Below are positions 13,211 through 25,011 of a stretch of 64,000 nt of DNA, piece by piece; position 1 is the first letter of the stretch, and each line of letters opens with the position of its first letter. Source of the stretch: Amphirosellinia nigrospora (Eukaryota > Ascomycota > Sordariomycetes > Xylariales > Xylariaceae). The stretch covers positions 11,480,193 through 11,544,192 of the forward strand of contig SCHM01000001.1 of assembly GCA_004123355.1 (NCBI GenBank). The letters run 5' to 3'. Under the pieces are notes generated by a model. It was not told where the DNA came from and made no database searches. It worked only from the letters and a program-made list of their open reading frames with translations. The position numbers and the translations under genes are program-made.

Positions 13211-15003
13211 TTAGTCCATCTGTTCGTTCATTGATTTTCGCCATCGCTGACTGTTGCGCCTAAGGAGAAACAATGATAGACTAGCGGTTATCCAAGCAAT
13301 AAGGGCCACAGCAGTAGTCAGCCATCCATAGCCAATAGCGTCGATTAGTGGCTGTCCGACAACGGTGCCCGTTGCACTGAGGATATTGCGCACGAAATTA
13401 TTAAGGGCGACGCCGGAGCTTGCTCGTTTCGGCATGAATTCCGTGAGCATTGTAGTCGCCATGCTAAAGACAAGCATGCTGCCGACCCCGAAGAAGAAAT
13501 TGGCCACGCTGAGCACGGGCCACAGTTGATGTGTCTGGGCCGCCCAGCCGAACCATAACAGGGCACCTGGATACAACACAGATGACAGCCAAGCGTTCTC
13601 GCGGACGCGGTCTTCGGGATAGAAAATAAGGCGGCCGCGCTCGTCGTATCGTCCGGCCTTGCGCGCCGAACGCTCCATGATGCGGTCTAGCCAGGGCCCG
13701 CCCAGGAGCGAGGCGAGGAAGTATCCTAACGAGCCGGGGAGGTACAAGACGCCGACGATCAGCGGCTGGAAGCTGTACGGCGGCGACGAGAACGTGGACT
13801 CGATGCAGATGTTGAGCACGTACAGGGCGCCGAACGTGATGGCGGCGTGCGCTACGATCAATGCCACGGCTGGGAATCGCATGAACTTGAGGATCGACAA
13901 CGGATCGAGGAATACGCGCTTGAACCACGCACCCGCCAACTTCGCCCTGGCTTGCACGACCGACCGACGGGTTGAGACGCGCGAGAGCGCATCGTTCTGA
14001 GGCACCGAAGCGAGAACTTGCTCTTGGTGTCGGCGCGGCAGTGTCTCGGGAATGCCGAACAATACGAGCACGAAAATCACCGCGCCGTACACGGCGAGAA
14101 AGTACATGGTGCTACGCCAGCCAAAGGCGTCGGTCAGTGCACCGCCGATGATAGGGGCAAGAAGAGGCCCGGTCAATGGCCCGAGGTAGAAGATGCCCAT
14201 GGCGCGGCCGCGCTCCCGCGACTCCCAGAGGTCGGCGATGGTCCCGGCGCCGACAGCCTGCACGGACGCTGCGGCGCCGCCCGCTAGGATTCGGAACAGG
14301 ATCAGCTGCCCGATGTCCTGGCTCAGCCCGCTCGCCGCCGTGAAAACGGCGTTCAGCGCGAATGACACCAGGTAGATGCTCCGCCGCCCCAGGGTCTCCG
14401 AGAACGAGGACCACCAGAGCGGGAAAATGGACATGGATAGCATATACACCGCAACTGATAAGTTCACCACTGTTTTCGAGACGTGAAGATCCGCGGCGAT
14501 CTCTTCGAGGGACGCTGGGTGACAGTTAGCGTGTCAATGGCCTTGGTCTCGCACATAAATGTGAAGTAGAGGAATCGGAGGGCTGATGAGATATGAAACG
14601 ACTAACGAAAGAAGATCGAGGACCCCATCGGCGCCATGCAAGCTGCGGCGGCAACAAATATCGTCAACATCCATTTTATGCTGTTGGGGTAATGGTAAGG
14701 CTTGTCGACTTCCGGGACAAGTGACAACCAAGGGACTAGTCCTCTCCGGTCCTCCTTTGGGACGGGAGTCGCGCGTCTCGGACGAGTAGACGATGCCGTG
14801 GACCGCGCCGGGCGGAGCGGGCCACCGTCCCCGTCTTTCTCTAGTTTCTCGCCTCCGTGGGTTGGCGGCGGAAAGGTAGGTGATATGGGATCATCTACCG
14901 ACCTCTTTTCTGCTGCCATAGTGTCTCCGTCGCTCGACCGTCTCTGCTTCTCTGACGACCGAGCGTCGAATAGCTCCTCTAGCTTGGATGACTCGCTCGA
15001 CAT
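13211..15003 (-). CDS. Major facilitator superfamily DHA1-type drug/polyamine H+ antiporter
   Basis: Predicted plasma-membrane proton antiporter of the 12-TM DHA1 family (Qdr/Tpo/Dtr-like), exporting small organic compounds. Two exons, 15003-14607 and 14514-13211, joined by a GTTAGT...CAG intron give 566 intact residues. The first 105 or so residues are a hydrophilic Ser/Pro/acidic cytosolic tail. TM1 (WMLTIFVAAAACMAPMGSSI) follows. The loop-2 signature appears as WWSSFSETLGRRSIYL, and motif C-like residues as GPLTGPLLAPIIGGALTD. A long central loop separates the two six-helix halves and carries RKAGRYDERGRLIFYPEDR, typical of Qdr-like fungal transporters. Substrate cannot be read from sequence. 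It lies 3.4 kb from the P450 of the polyketide locus with one gene in between, so membership of that cluster is possible but unproven. It is convergent with the dehydratase. Confidence 0.93.
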
Positions 15004-16355
15004 GCTTTCTGGCCGAGGGAAAACTCATTCACTGTAGTCTGTAGCAGTAGTTAGGGAGGACAGTGGGAAGAACGGGTGATCGGTCCAAAATATTCAGTAG
15101 AATGGCCTGAACAACCGGCACGGGAGGGGAAAGTATAGCTCTTGATATTCTATGTGACGTATGATATAGGTGTTACAGACAGCCACAGTCTGTCAGGGGA
15201 ATCGATTGGTGTAAGTCTTATCTAGCAAGGTTGTATATGCTTTGCCAGCAAAGAAGTTGCTCATGCCAATGACTGATTTGATGATTGTATTGTCTGACAC
15301 AACTTTCTATATGAAGGTATTCCACTTTTAACCCGCAATGTTGACCGACGATAAATAATCCCACAACGCTTCCTATTTTCGGAGGCAAAAAAAAACAGAA
15401 ATGGCATCGTTATATAAGTATTAAACACTAGTAGTCCCTATGCGGAAACCCTATCGAAAGCAGGCCTAGCGAGCGCGGAAATAACGCGAAAATGCCATCA
15501 TCGTTCCCATCCGAAAGGATGCGGTGGAGCGGTCTACACTCTTTCATACGTTGAATGGGGTGCTCTACCCGTTTTGCCCTGTGACTGTTTTGTGGGCTGG
15601 AGACATGGCTACTCGGCCCCGGCCTGCCCCGGTCGATATTTGGGGTCTCTCGGCACTTCGCCTCGGCGTTCTGTGGACGAGAGGGGTCACGCCGCCCGGA
15701 TGCTACCATGCTATCGCTACCGCGAATATGTTGTCTGGCGGTTATCGTTTTTTCTTCGAACTATGTATTCCTAGGAGAGGACACAATCCAACATGTTCTC
15801 ATTCAGGCCTCATCCAGGTTTCGACATCTTCTTTTCCCCAATCCCTTTGTGGCTGCTTCACGGCACTTGAATGGCGCTTACCTACTCTATGCTTCGAACT
15901 ACTCCGCAATTACTCGCTGTTCGGCCTTACGAGTTATTGGTTCACGTGACGCTGACTTCACTGGCCCTCCACACCCACGGCTCATCTAGTCCTGATGCAT
16001 TGATGCCATTTGACGATGAATGTGGAGCCGATACTCCCTAGACTCCAACCGGAATGCCAGCCTGCCTACGAGAAATCAATATTCAGCCTTCAGAAAAAGA
16101 AATTCGGTGAGAAGGGCTTCGAATGACCTCCTGCGATGCTACAGAAGCAGGTGTTTGTCTGGATACTATCGGCATGTGTCATTAGCCTTACAACACCCAT
16201 TAGTTGGTCTGGGCATAAACCGTCCCGGAAGGGGAGCGATGGCCATCCCCCCTCCTATCTCTTCCCCTCTCCCGTTTACACATGTTCTTCTACTAGATCC
16301 CGCTCTCTCTTACTTCATTCTATGCAGCGAGAAGATAACATATTCTGTAGTCATC
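15004..16355. other. Intergenic between the divergent MFS and Mid2-like genes
   Basis: No supported gene. A plus-strand frame at 15524-15949 is open but has no motif and unusual composition (many Cys, Trp and Arg). The region probably holds the two divergent promoters. A CCCCTCTCCCG pyrimidine block lies about 90 bases before the 16356 start. Confidence 0.45.
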
Positions 16356-17506
16356 ATGAATGAAGCTGACCTTTACATCTCGAATGGAGAATGCTTCTAC
16401 GGAGAGGGGCAGATATCTGACCCACGGTTTCTTCCCTGTGGCAATGCGGCTGTCGCCGGTCCTCAAGCGTGCTGTTTCCAAGGGGACTTCTGCTTGTCAA
16501 CGAACGTATGTTATGATAACGATAGTAGGTTGACAATATGCTCTAGATGTGTATATCGAGCTCGACACTGACTAGAGTGATAGCGTCTGTGACGTACATC
16601 ACCGGCTGCACAGATGCGACTTATTCATCCTCAAAGTGTCCGCATAAAGCAGGATATCCTGATCAACAATGGGTAGCGCTGGCGAGATGCGATGGGGGTG
16701 ACAGCGACCTATTCTCAGGTTGTGCCCACCATAACCCGGACATAGCTGTGATCAAGCATGAAGATTGCACGTGCAACGCCGCGTCGGCCCTGATCTCGAA
16801 CCCGGTCCACGGACAGCCTACATTAAATCAGATTGCGCTACTCCCAACAAAATATGGAGGGACGATCTCATTCAATCCAACAGCGCTTCCGACCGCACCA
16901 GCGTCTTCGCCCGGTTCGGGATCAGGGGGCCTCTCCACGGGGGCCAAAGCCGGCATCGGCGTCGGCGTTGGTATCGGAGTACCCCTAATAGCGGCGACAA
17001 TCTTCTTGTTTTGGTTCCTGCGACGAAAGAAGAGGAGGTCCCAACAGCAGCAGCAGCAAGGACAACAGCCAGCGCCACAACAACCACCCTCAGAGCTCCC
17101 TCCCGACGCAGGTCATGACGTGCCCAAGCCAATGCAGCAGCGCTCCCCGCCCCCTATGTACAGCCCCGACTCCCAGCACGCGCAGTACGGTTGGCTCCGA
17201 CGTAAGCCCGAGCTACACGGCGACTCGGCACATATGGTCGAGCTTTCGGCAAACACCGGTAGCGGCAGTGCGAACGGGATGGATTCAATTCAGAACACAC
17301 CCTATGAGATTTATCCGCCCAGTGACTATGGTGTGGACGGAAGTCAGCAAGAGAACGAAACCTCTGCCCTGCAGTTCGCATCGTCTCAGAGCACAGGAAG
17401 TTCGGAAACCCCGCACTGTGGGCTGGCCGGCGGTCACCAGAGGACTGAATCATCCAACATGGGTCCTATTTCCGAACATCGTTCTGATAATGGGCAATAC
17501 TTGTAG
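16356..17506 (+). CDS. Mid2-like single-pass membrane protein with Cys-rich ectodomain
   Basis: Two exons, 16356-16524 and 16584-17506 (GTAGGT donor, TAG acceptor), encode an uninterrupted protein of 363 residues. The N-terminal half is Cys-rich (segments GECFYGEG, GPQACCFQGDFCLSTNVCYD, YITGCTD, CPHKAGYPDQQWVALARCD, EDCTCNA), a pattern common in fungal surface proteins of unknown role. A Ser/Pro/Gly linker leads to one transmembrane helix at about residues 180-203 (GIGVGVGIGVPLIAATIFLF) followed by the stop-transfer RRKKRR. The cytosolic tail of about 155 residues is rich in Gln, Pro and Ser. The arrangement resembles Mid2/Wsc-type wall-stress sensors, but I see no WSC domain, and the chosen start gives no classical signal peptide. 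An upstream in-frame ATG at about 16240 gives a more hydrophobic N-terminus and may be the real start. Function in wall sensing is inference only. Confidence 0.75.
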
Positions 17507-18390
17507 GTATATGACGGCTTGGCCAAAAGGGTGTCTTCTCGCATAGTCTAAGTTGTGGGTATAGAAAGACTTGGCCTTCCCCTTTTGCGTATGGCATAGA
17601 GGGAGATCTACAAGCTCTGAGCTAAGTGGCTATTCAGGTACAAGAATCTGCGTAGGTCTCTCTGCTAACCCTAGTCTATGTTCCTAGTGACACTGGGATT
17701 CTTTGCGACGCATACCGATATTTTAGCATATAGTGACATAAGATAATTAAAGTAGTTTACATGAAGACAAGGATACTAGCTTGATGGTAAATATGGGCGT
17801 TTCCACGTTATAGGCTTGAAGTACGGTAATTTGTCTCTCTGCGAAGCTCTCATATACTCATAGAAGACCAACTTAGCTAGCATCCCTTTTTGGATAGACG
17901 GCACCTACAGTTGACATTGTGGTTGAATACAACATAAAACCCAGTTATTCTTCTTAAAGGTGGACAGAAAGAAGGATATCCGATAGCGATTTATGAAGTT
18001 TTGTCGTCATTCGTAGGTCCGAGTAAGCACTGAGTCGTGGAGCCTCTGCGTAGCCGTCGGCTCCTACCAAGTCTCTACAGCTTCCATAGAACAGAGGGGA
18101 TAAAATTCCATCATGGTGGGAGGAAGATGCTTGTGGCAAGTCTGCATCACAACACGTTGACCTTGCAATACTTCAGTGAAGACGAGATGAGCGCATGGGT
18201 CGGATACATCGGAAGGAAGCCGGCGACATGAGATGTTAATGATACCTTCGTGAAGGAGTAGGGTGGAGTATCCACTATGATTACAAGTCGTCGGGGATGC
18301 ATTGCAACAACCAGCTTATTTGTGTGAGAACCAGTAGTTTCTACGCTAATTAGGTACTCTATACTACTGTTTTCTCCCCGGTCGGTTTTC
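17507..18390. other. Intergenic, nothing recognised
   Basis: 3' regions of the convergent Mid2-like and P450 genes. AT-leaning, with no conserved frame or repeat family seen. Confidence 0.5.
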
Positions 18391-20159
18391 TCAGTCATCC
18401 GCTCGTGGGTGAAAAACCAAGTACGGCCCATCATTTGCAGCTGTAAAGATGTCATGAATCTGGTATTCTATCTCTCCTTGCTCTCTCTTCTCACTTTCCC
18501 CAATCCTACCGAGGGCACCAGGCGCTCTCTCGAAATCGAAAGACCACAGCGTCTTCGCCAGCACGAGGCTTGCCTCGAGGTATGCCATGCTCTTGCCCGA
18601 GCACCCGCGATAACCCGTCAAGAACGGCGCAAACGCCTCGTGCGTGACGTGGGTGCCGCTAGGCGAGAGCCAGCGGTCCGGATTATACAAGAACGGATTG
18701 GGAAAATACTCCTCGTTGTGGTGGAGCGAGTAGATGTTGACGCCCAGGTGCGTGCTCGCGGGGATCACCTGTCCGTCGATGATCAGGGGCTGTGAGCTTG
18801 TGTCGTCGGGGTCGAGCTCGCGCCACAGCGTCCCAGCTGCAGGTGGGGACATCCGCAGGGCCTCGTCGATGCAGGCGCGGAGATAGTGGCACTTTGACAG
18901 TTTCGGGCCGCCTCGGATCTCGGCGGCGGAGGAGAAGGTCGAGCGGATTTCCTGGGCTAGTCTTTTGTAACACGACCGGTAGGCAGAGAGGTAGAAGAAC
19001 GTCGCGCTTAGACACGTTGATACCGTATCCCCTCCTATTAACTATGAGTTAGACGAAACTTGGGAGAGAAAAAACCAAATAGGGGTAGCTTACCAGCCTG
19101 CATGAAGAATGTGGCCTCATATTTGAGCTCGACCTTGTCGAGAGGATTCTTTTTCTCGGGCTCTAGAGCGTCCACTGCGAAGAAATAGAGATCCTGCCTG
19201 GCGTCCTTTCCCTCGGCGACTCGCTTCTCCAACATCCTCTTTAGCAACTTGAAAGATGGTATCTGGACGTGTATTGTGAAGAGATCCAGAATGATCTTGT
19301 GGACGAACCAGGACAGATAGGGGCTTTGAAGGACAACATTGGAATACCACGTATAAATCTCAATAGATTTAAGCAGGCACCGGTTTTTGGCACTGGTTTG
19401 CAGGTGGTATTCGTATCCAAAGGTAAGAAGCCCGATGATGTCGACGCCAAGGTACCGGCACCGTTCGCTCATGTTGACGGGCTTCGTGGTTCTGAGCTGG
19501 GACAGGAAAATGTCGATCTGAGCTACCATTGTCGGCTCGAATTCGCGGATGGAGCGGTCGGATATGACCTGCCCGATCAGCTTCCTCTTGAAGCGGTGGA
19601 CATTTTTGTCAAGTGCAACGAAAGTGCTCTTGTTCTTGAGGAATGGATACCCGCAGAGATAAAGCCGGGATTTCGTTATTCTCTCACTTTGGTGTATTTC
19701 TTTTACTGGGATGAGAGATTGTTTCGAGAGAGATTTATCGAGGAAGACCACCTACCTTTGTAAGCTGTCACAGTGTTGAACACGAGCTTGTTGGGTCCTT
19801 GCCGGAGTATAGGTCCTAATATGAGCTGTTTTAGTCATCTTTCTAAAAGAAAAAGCGAAAGGAAAAGCCGTCCGAGTCTTAACCAACCATATTTTTGATG
19901 ATCCCGGAATGTGGTCAAGTGAAGATTTCTGCGGAGGGCAAAATACGCTCCGTAAAGTTCAAATATCTGCGCGGAGATTGGCCCTGGGTAGCGCTTTAAA
20001 GGATGGAGATATAGTCGATAACCCAGCACCAGACACAGCTAATCATGGCTTGTGATTTAGCTACGTCACGGTCATTATTCGAATAGTCTTGCTTACGTAA
20101 GTGAGTATACCACACCCTACGGTCACAAAATGCTCCAAAGAGAGGGGAAAGACGGCCAT
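18391..20159 (-). CDS. Cytochrome P450 monooxygenase, microsomal
   Basis: Five exons (20159-20097, 20038-19888, 19815-19756, 19699-19094, 19034-18391), all in phase, give an intact 507-residue P450 that oxidises a small substrate with NADPH-P450 reductase at the ER. The start MAVFPLSLEHF leads into a membrane anchor and the Pro-rich hinge YLHPLKRYPGP. The segment HQKYGPILRQGPNKLVFNT is the usual fungal beta-1 region. The I-helix oxygen-activation motif is AGGDTVST (formed across the last intron). The K-helix is EALRMSPP, the aromatic region FLYNPDRW, and the heme loop FLTGYRGCSGKSMAYLE with the Cys ligand. It resembles secondary-metabolite P450s and lies on the same strand as the membrane protein and cupin beside the polyketide synthase, so a tailoring oxidation is the likely role. 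The reaction is not predictable from sequence. It has no frame damage, unlike the polyketide synthase. Confidence 0.95.
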
Positions 20160-20945
20160 TCGAAATGTATCAGATTGTAATGAACATAGATGCAACTTGG
20201 CAAGGAACAAACATAAGGAATTCCCAATCCAAAACATGCATAGTACTTAAATGAGAGACAAATAGGGCCATGCTGAATTATATAACATTCCTTTGCTCGA
20301 TTTTCTTTCAGGATAGATACAGGTAAGGGGAAGTTGTTCCTTCACGGCACTACCCCGCCCTGGAGGAGTAAAAATATCACGGTAGCGGGCCGATTTGCAA
20401 TGCAATGAGACATCAGCACACATGCAGCCAGCAGTAAGATTAGCTATGAAAGTACCCTGCAGAACGTGGCTCAGCTGCCCACTGCGTGGTACTATGAAAT
20501 ACCACGTTGAGACATTGACAATTCAGGAGCGAACATCTGCCTAAAAATACTGACCTGCATACGAGGAATGGCGTGGCAACGTAGTACTAAAGCCGAGCGT
20601 GCATAATTTGAGAGTATGCTTTTTTAGGCATCCGCCTCTGTAGTTCGCCAAAGAACGGCCCATGACGTATCAATATAGTTGTTGCCATTCTCTCGTAAAC
20701 GGGTAGCTCACGTATGTATTATGTGAGCTGTATATTACGGCCATTAATCATGTTTTAACCCATCTACTATGTATGTAGTATAGTAATGCGCGTAAACTTA
20801 AGTCTAGATTGAATACATCATATTCATGATCTTTTTTTATAGGTTTGATCAATCTCCTATATTTTTTTGAAGCAAGATACGTGAATAAGATAGTGCGTAA
20901 TTTGTACTCATTTCTGATAAGGCAAAAGATAAATATATGTACTCA
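20160..20945. other. Intergenic, P450 promoter side, AT-rich
   Basis: AT-rich sequence with TTTTTTTATAG and TATTTTTTTGAAG runs near 20830-20870. No frame, repeat or RNA gene is recognised. It contains the upstream region of the minus-strand P450. Confidence 0.5.
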
Positions 20946-22453
20946 TCACATTTCCCAGAACTCATGCCCAGTCATGGTCGTGAGGATACGAGTACTTCGT
21001 CTTTGTGGGATCGTAGTGCTCAGCCGTTGAAAACTCCGTCGTGCGGATAATGTGGGCTTCGCTGAATTGGCCCTGAATCTTATCCGAGAGTCCTTACTAC
21101 TGACTCTACTTGCGCCGTTGGCTTCCGCACATCGAGGGGGTGTGAGGCGATGTTCGTCGCCGGAGCGTGGAAGCTCGTAGCTATGGGTGTTCCGCGGCGA
21201 GGAGGTTTTCATCGTAGCACGACTTCGCTTGGACCTCAAAACCCGAACTGACGAATTGGCCCAGGACGTGACGGTCGTGACTAAGGCATTACGGCTGAGA
21301 GCCGCGACGGCCTTGGGCGTCCCGGGCACGCTGAACACAAGGATAGAGCAGGTAACTTCTACAAGCGTTATGAGGGCCACAATCGAAGTAGAATAAGTAA
21401 CGTCGCCTGAAAATTCCTTATCCTTAAAGTAGTATATCGCGAGACCTGCACGAACAGTCGCTGCAAGAAAAGCACTACAATGTGTTAGCTAGACACCAGG
21501 CGCCGCAAATACTAGAGTGATACTAACAGTATACCAATCGCGAATATGATCGACACGCCGGTACGCGTCGCCCGTGGCATCTGGAGCTTCCAAATAACTG
21601 TCTGCGGGAGCAGAAGTATAGACAAGTCAAGCCCGAGGTTGATAATAGATGAGATTAAATCGATGTATTTAGATCCGGGCGCACAAGTCGCGAGCTTGGT
21701 AGGGTTGACTTCAAAAGGGGCGCATCCGATGACCTCAAGAAGGACTGCCGTGAGGAAGAATGCTACATCGATCGTTATGAGCGTGCAGCAACACCAGAAG
21801 AATGAATTTCGCGTCCCGGTGGGAACGAATATGCGCATCCACTGAAGCAATATTGCAGCTTTGGCGAGTAACAAAGTTGAGAGGTAGAAAACGATGCCAT
21901 AGCTGAACCACTGTTTCGTGTAAACTGAGCAAGTGATTCACAGGAGCAAGGATCACCGTCGACTTACTATGAGAAATTCACCTGCCGCGCTTAGTCGGAC
22001 ATCCCACAAGTGAATCAGGAAACCGGTCGTCTCATAGACCTTGAATTCCGCGTATATGAAGCCGATAAAGGAGCCCTAATAGTCTAGAGTTTAGTCTAAA
22101 TGCCTTTTTTCTTTATTCTATCAGCAGTATAAAAGATTAACTTACATAAGCTAAAACCCCAATAACTACTATATAGTCAGAATCAAGTGTACAATAGCAA
22201 AAACGAGAACGCGGAGGTAATATTTACGTACGGTCAGAGATATGGAACTTTTTCACTTGGAAGATCCTTCCATAAACGTATAGAAGAAAGAAAGTAGAGG
22301 CCAAAGTCAAGGTTACGATAAATATCGCCAACGCAGTACGGTTCCCGTTTGGCGGATCATCAAGGTTGGGTGTGACACCGGAGGAGGTGGAGCTGCTGGT
22401 CCATTGAGCAAGGCCGCGAGCTGCTCGGGCGACGAATTGGAGTTTCCGCTCAT
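20946..22453 (-). CDS. Rhodopsin-domain integral membrane protein (SAT4/PTH11-like family)
   Basis: Fungal seven-helix membrane protein of the rhodopsin-domain family that often sits in secondary-metabolite loci and among PTH11-like receptors. It starts MSGNSNSSPEQLAALLNG at 22453, typical of the family. TM1 is TALAIFIVTLTLASTFFLLY. Further helices include YGIVFYLSTLLLAKAAILLQ, the family block LLEVIGCAPFEVNP, LGLDLSILLLPQTVIWKLQM, and the last helix around STSIVALITLVEVTCSILVF. About five exons joined by GT-AG introns, the last beginning at 21474, are followed by a basic cytosolic tail ending at 20946. A single missing base in the first exon near 22375 (CCGG where CCGGG is needed) separates the N-terminus from TM1. 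No CFEM domain is seen. Receptor, transporter or scaffold roles remain open. Same strand as the P450 and cupin, next to the polyketide synthase. Confidence 0.85.
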
Positions 22454-22874
22454 CTGCTGGCAATTATTATCATGCCTCTTCTGAGATAGATGTCGGACCA
22501 GAGGAAAAAATTGGTCTGATCAATGAGACAAGAAGACAGAATCGATTAGTGAAATATGACTGGCAACCATGCCAAGCACTCATGATAGAAGGCTATGATT
22601 CTGGAATCAAGTGATAGCACAAGCTGCCAAGACTGATCCTTGGGGAGCTGCATCGTTGGGGGGCTTACTGCATAAAGTCTCACTCGATGATACTACAGTA
22701 TGATCGCTTGAATCTTGAAGATAGTCGAGCTGTGTACTTATTTTGTGGCGTATTGCATTTCCTCCAAATACGCACCCAATCATAACCACACCCGAGCAGG
22801 CGGCCCGTATCCTGAATACGCCCCTATCTAGAGCTGGGAATTCAATCCTTCCATACCACCCCACCAACTCGTTC
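22454..22874. other. Intergenic, rhodopsin-domain gene promoter and cupin 3' region
   Basis: Short AT-leaning spacer between two minus-strand genes. Nothing further is recognised. Confidence 0.5.
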
Positions 22875-23556
22875 TTATTTATCCGCATATTCTTTTTTAA
22901 GCTCCCCAAGATACCCCTCGACCTTACTACCATTGACAACCACGTCTTTGCAATCAAGCAGCACGTATAGCATCCGGCCCGGAAGTGTGCCCTGCCCTGT
23001 GATATTCCGCCACTTATGCGCCGCTGCCCTCTTGACGCCACATCCCCTGGGCGCATGATACATTTCTCGCCAGAGTCGAGTTCCAGCTCGAACACCCCCT
23101 CCAAGACGACGCCGTAATCAAGCGTCATGGCTCGGTGCATTGGAGACTCTAACCCCGGACCGAAATCCACCATACGCACTACAGTGCCACCAGGAGTATA
23201 TCGGGGGCTAAGAAGATTCAATGTCAGATACTCGAGTGGTTGTTGTGATGCTCAATACCGTCACAATGGCTGTATAGAGGCGGGATGTAGTTACAATCAC
23301 TCACTTCCTTCTCTTTGGCCTTAGTAATATCAGCCTCCTCGTTGATATCTACTGGAGTTTCTCTCGTAGAATAGAGTATGTTGGCGAGAGCTTCGCCTTC
23401 GCCCATGACCCGGTGGTGGTCGCCACAATCGGTCGTAACGAAAACTGATTTGCCATGTTCGTCAAAGCCCGTGATATGGCGTTGGGTTCGCCTCAGACCC
23501 GGTGCCGGGAAGCCGTCTGTGATGAACCCCGCAGCCGGTTTTAGAGGGTGATCCAT
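22875..23556 (-). CDS. Cupin-fold protein beside the polyketide synthase
   Basis: Small single-domain cupin of about 180 residues. The start MDHPLKPAAGF (23556) precedes the fungal family block RRTQRHITGFDEHGKSVF. After an intron with donor GTGAGT near 23310 come cupin motif 1 (GLESPMHRAMTLDYGVVLEG) and motif 2 (GEKCIMRPGDVA, then AAAHKWRNIT). The C-terminal helix KVEGYLGELKKEYADK ends at 22875. One missing base near 23035, between the two parts of motif 2, breaks the frame. The 3' splice site near 23212 also leaves a one-base discrepancy, so exon 2 may start elsewhere. Motif 1 carries one His and a Glu where a two-His-one-Glu metal site would be usual. Such cupins in fungal clusters act as small-molecule isomerases, cyclases or dioxygenases. 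Which applies here is unknown. It is divergently transcribed from the polyketide synthase. Confidence 0.8.
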
Positions 23557-25011
23557 CTGTACGGATTTTTTATATATTAGGTAGACAATACCGAATTTCG
23601 AAATCTCGCTTCCCAAGATAGTGACTTTTGTCGCCTTCAAGGGTAGTGGGTTGGAGCCTTTTCATATGCCTCCTTCCTTCCTTTCAATTTCTAAGTTCTA
23701 GAAAAACCAGTGATTCACTCTACCCCCAAAGCTGACGATATGCAGATGAGTGTGTGCTACCGTCGTATCTGCAATGTGGGTGATGAAACATAAATCACTG
23801 CGACATCAGCCACGAGCTCTAGGTTACTCTTTCGTCGGCAAGGATGAGCGAACATCACTGTCATCTACAGGATAAATCCATGGCCAATGTGCCAATCAAT
23901 GTTACAATAACATAGGTGAACATGGAACCTGAAACACTGATTGGACCAACTTCTCTGGGGAAACCCCCCGAATACATATGTATACGGCGTATTTCATGTG
24001 CCGTACTATAAATACCTGTAGGGAGGTGTTACCCCTACCTACCGTAATGTCGTAATCAATTATGTAACCTCAAGACAGACTACAAGGAAAACTACTATAT
24101 CTTGGACGTTACTGGTATTCGGAATTCAGCCACCTGGTTTAAATTAAGAAGACCTCCTTCTGTAGGATGCACCTCGGTGCGTTTACCTATGCGGGACGTA
24201 TGCATGGAGGATTGCCGAGAGTTAGTCTGAGTTTAAACTCATCAACGAATGGTATGTCTTGCTCACTTGCACTCCTACTCTCCGTTTATCTCGATGCCAG
24301 ATACTGCGTAACTCTTGGACCCGGCACAAATGGGGCTAACAGCCCCAGGCTTACGATATATGCCTGGTGCTGTGTGATTCGGACCGAAGGACTCATACTA
24401 TAGTGCGACACTGTTTCTAAATGCAGAGGCAATTGTTCTTTATGTCTCCTTGAGCTGAATGCCCTCCCACCGTGATTCTCTGGCGACTACGCCAAGATAG
24501 TATTAAATACACAGCCCTGATTAGTGTAACATTGGATTCATAGTGTTACAGAAAAAGCACTCACTTACTAAGAATTTTTATAGATTATACAACTAAGGGA
24601 CGGAAATAAAGTACCTCGGCAGTGATGACTTTCCTTGCTGCCTATCTCCGTACATTCACAAGTTATACGTCACCATCTATCTTGACTAGCATGATACAGC
24701 CCTGAGGAGGAAAATTTTGTTACATATAGGACTTTACACCTAAGAAATTATGGAATCTTAATAATCTGCAGGACATGATAAGGTGTATGCTTTATTTCTC
24801 CTTTTCTTGTCTAGTTGGTGTTCTCTTAAACGTGAACATTTAGACTTGCAGGCTCAAGTTGCTCAGCAGTTAAACTCGAAGTGAAGGTATTTTACACACC
24901 CATGGCATGTTTTTTAGAATCTTCAGTTAACGATTCGCCTGTGTCAGCAATTCTTGGCTATTTCGACAACCACCTGAAAATAAGCATTTCTCACCTATCC
25001 CTGTATTTAGA
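23557..25011. promoter_or_regulatory. Shared bidirectional promoter region of cupin and polyketide synthase
   Basis: About 1.45 kb lies between two divergent starts (cupin 23556, polyketide synthase 25012). It contains a perfect CGG-type palindrome (separate entry), a TATAAATA box at about 24007-24014 and an inverted repeat GTAGGG/CCCTAC at 24018-24038. No open frame has coding character. Such shared regions usually hold the operators of a cluster-specific regulator. No regulator gene is seen in the window. Confidence 0.5.
23984..24004. promoter_or_regulatory. Candidate Zn2Cys6 binding palindrome ACGGC-N11-GCCGT
   Basis: A perfect 5-bp inverted repeat with an 11-base spacer (CGG and CCG triplets 13 bases apart) lies just upstream of a TATAAATA box, in the divergent promoter of the cupin and polyketide synthase. 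Inverted CGG triplets are the classical target of binuclear-zinc-cluster activators that control fungal clusters. The symmetry is seen; the binding is inferred. Confidence 0.4.

Noticed and set aside
15524-15949. 141-codon plus-strand frame between the MFS and Mid2-like genes
   Set aside because: No family motif, Cys/Trp/Arg-heavy composition, and two other long frames overlap it.
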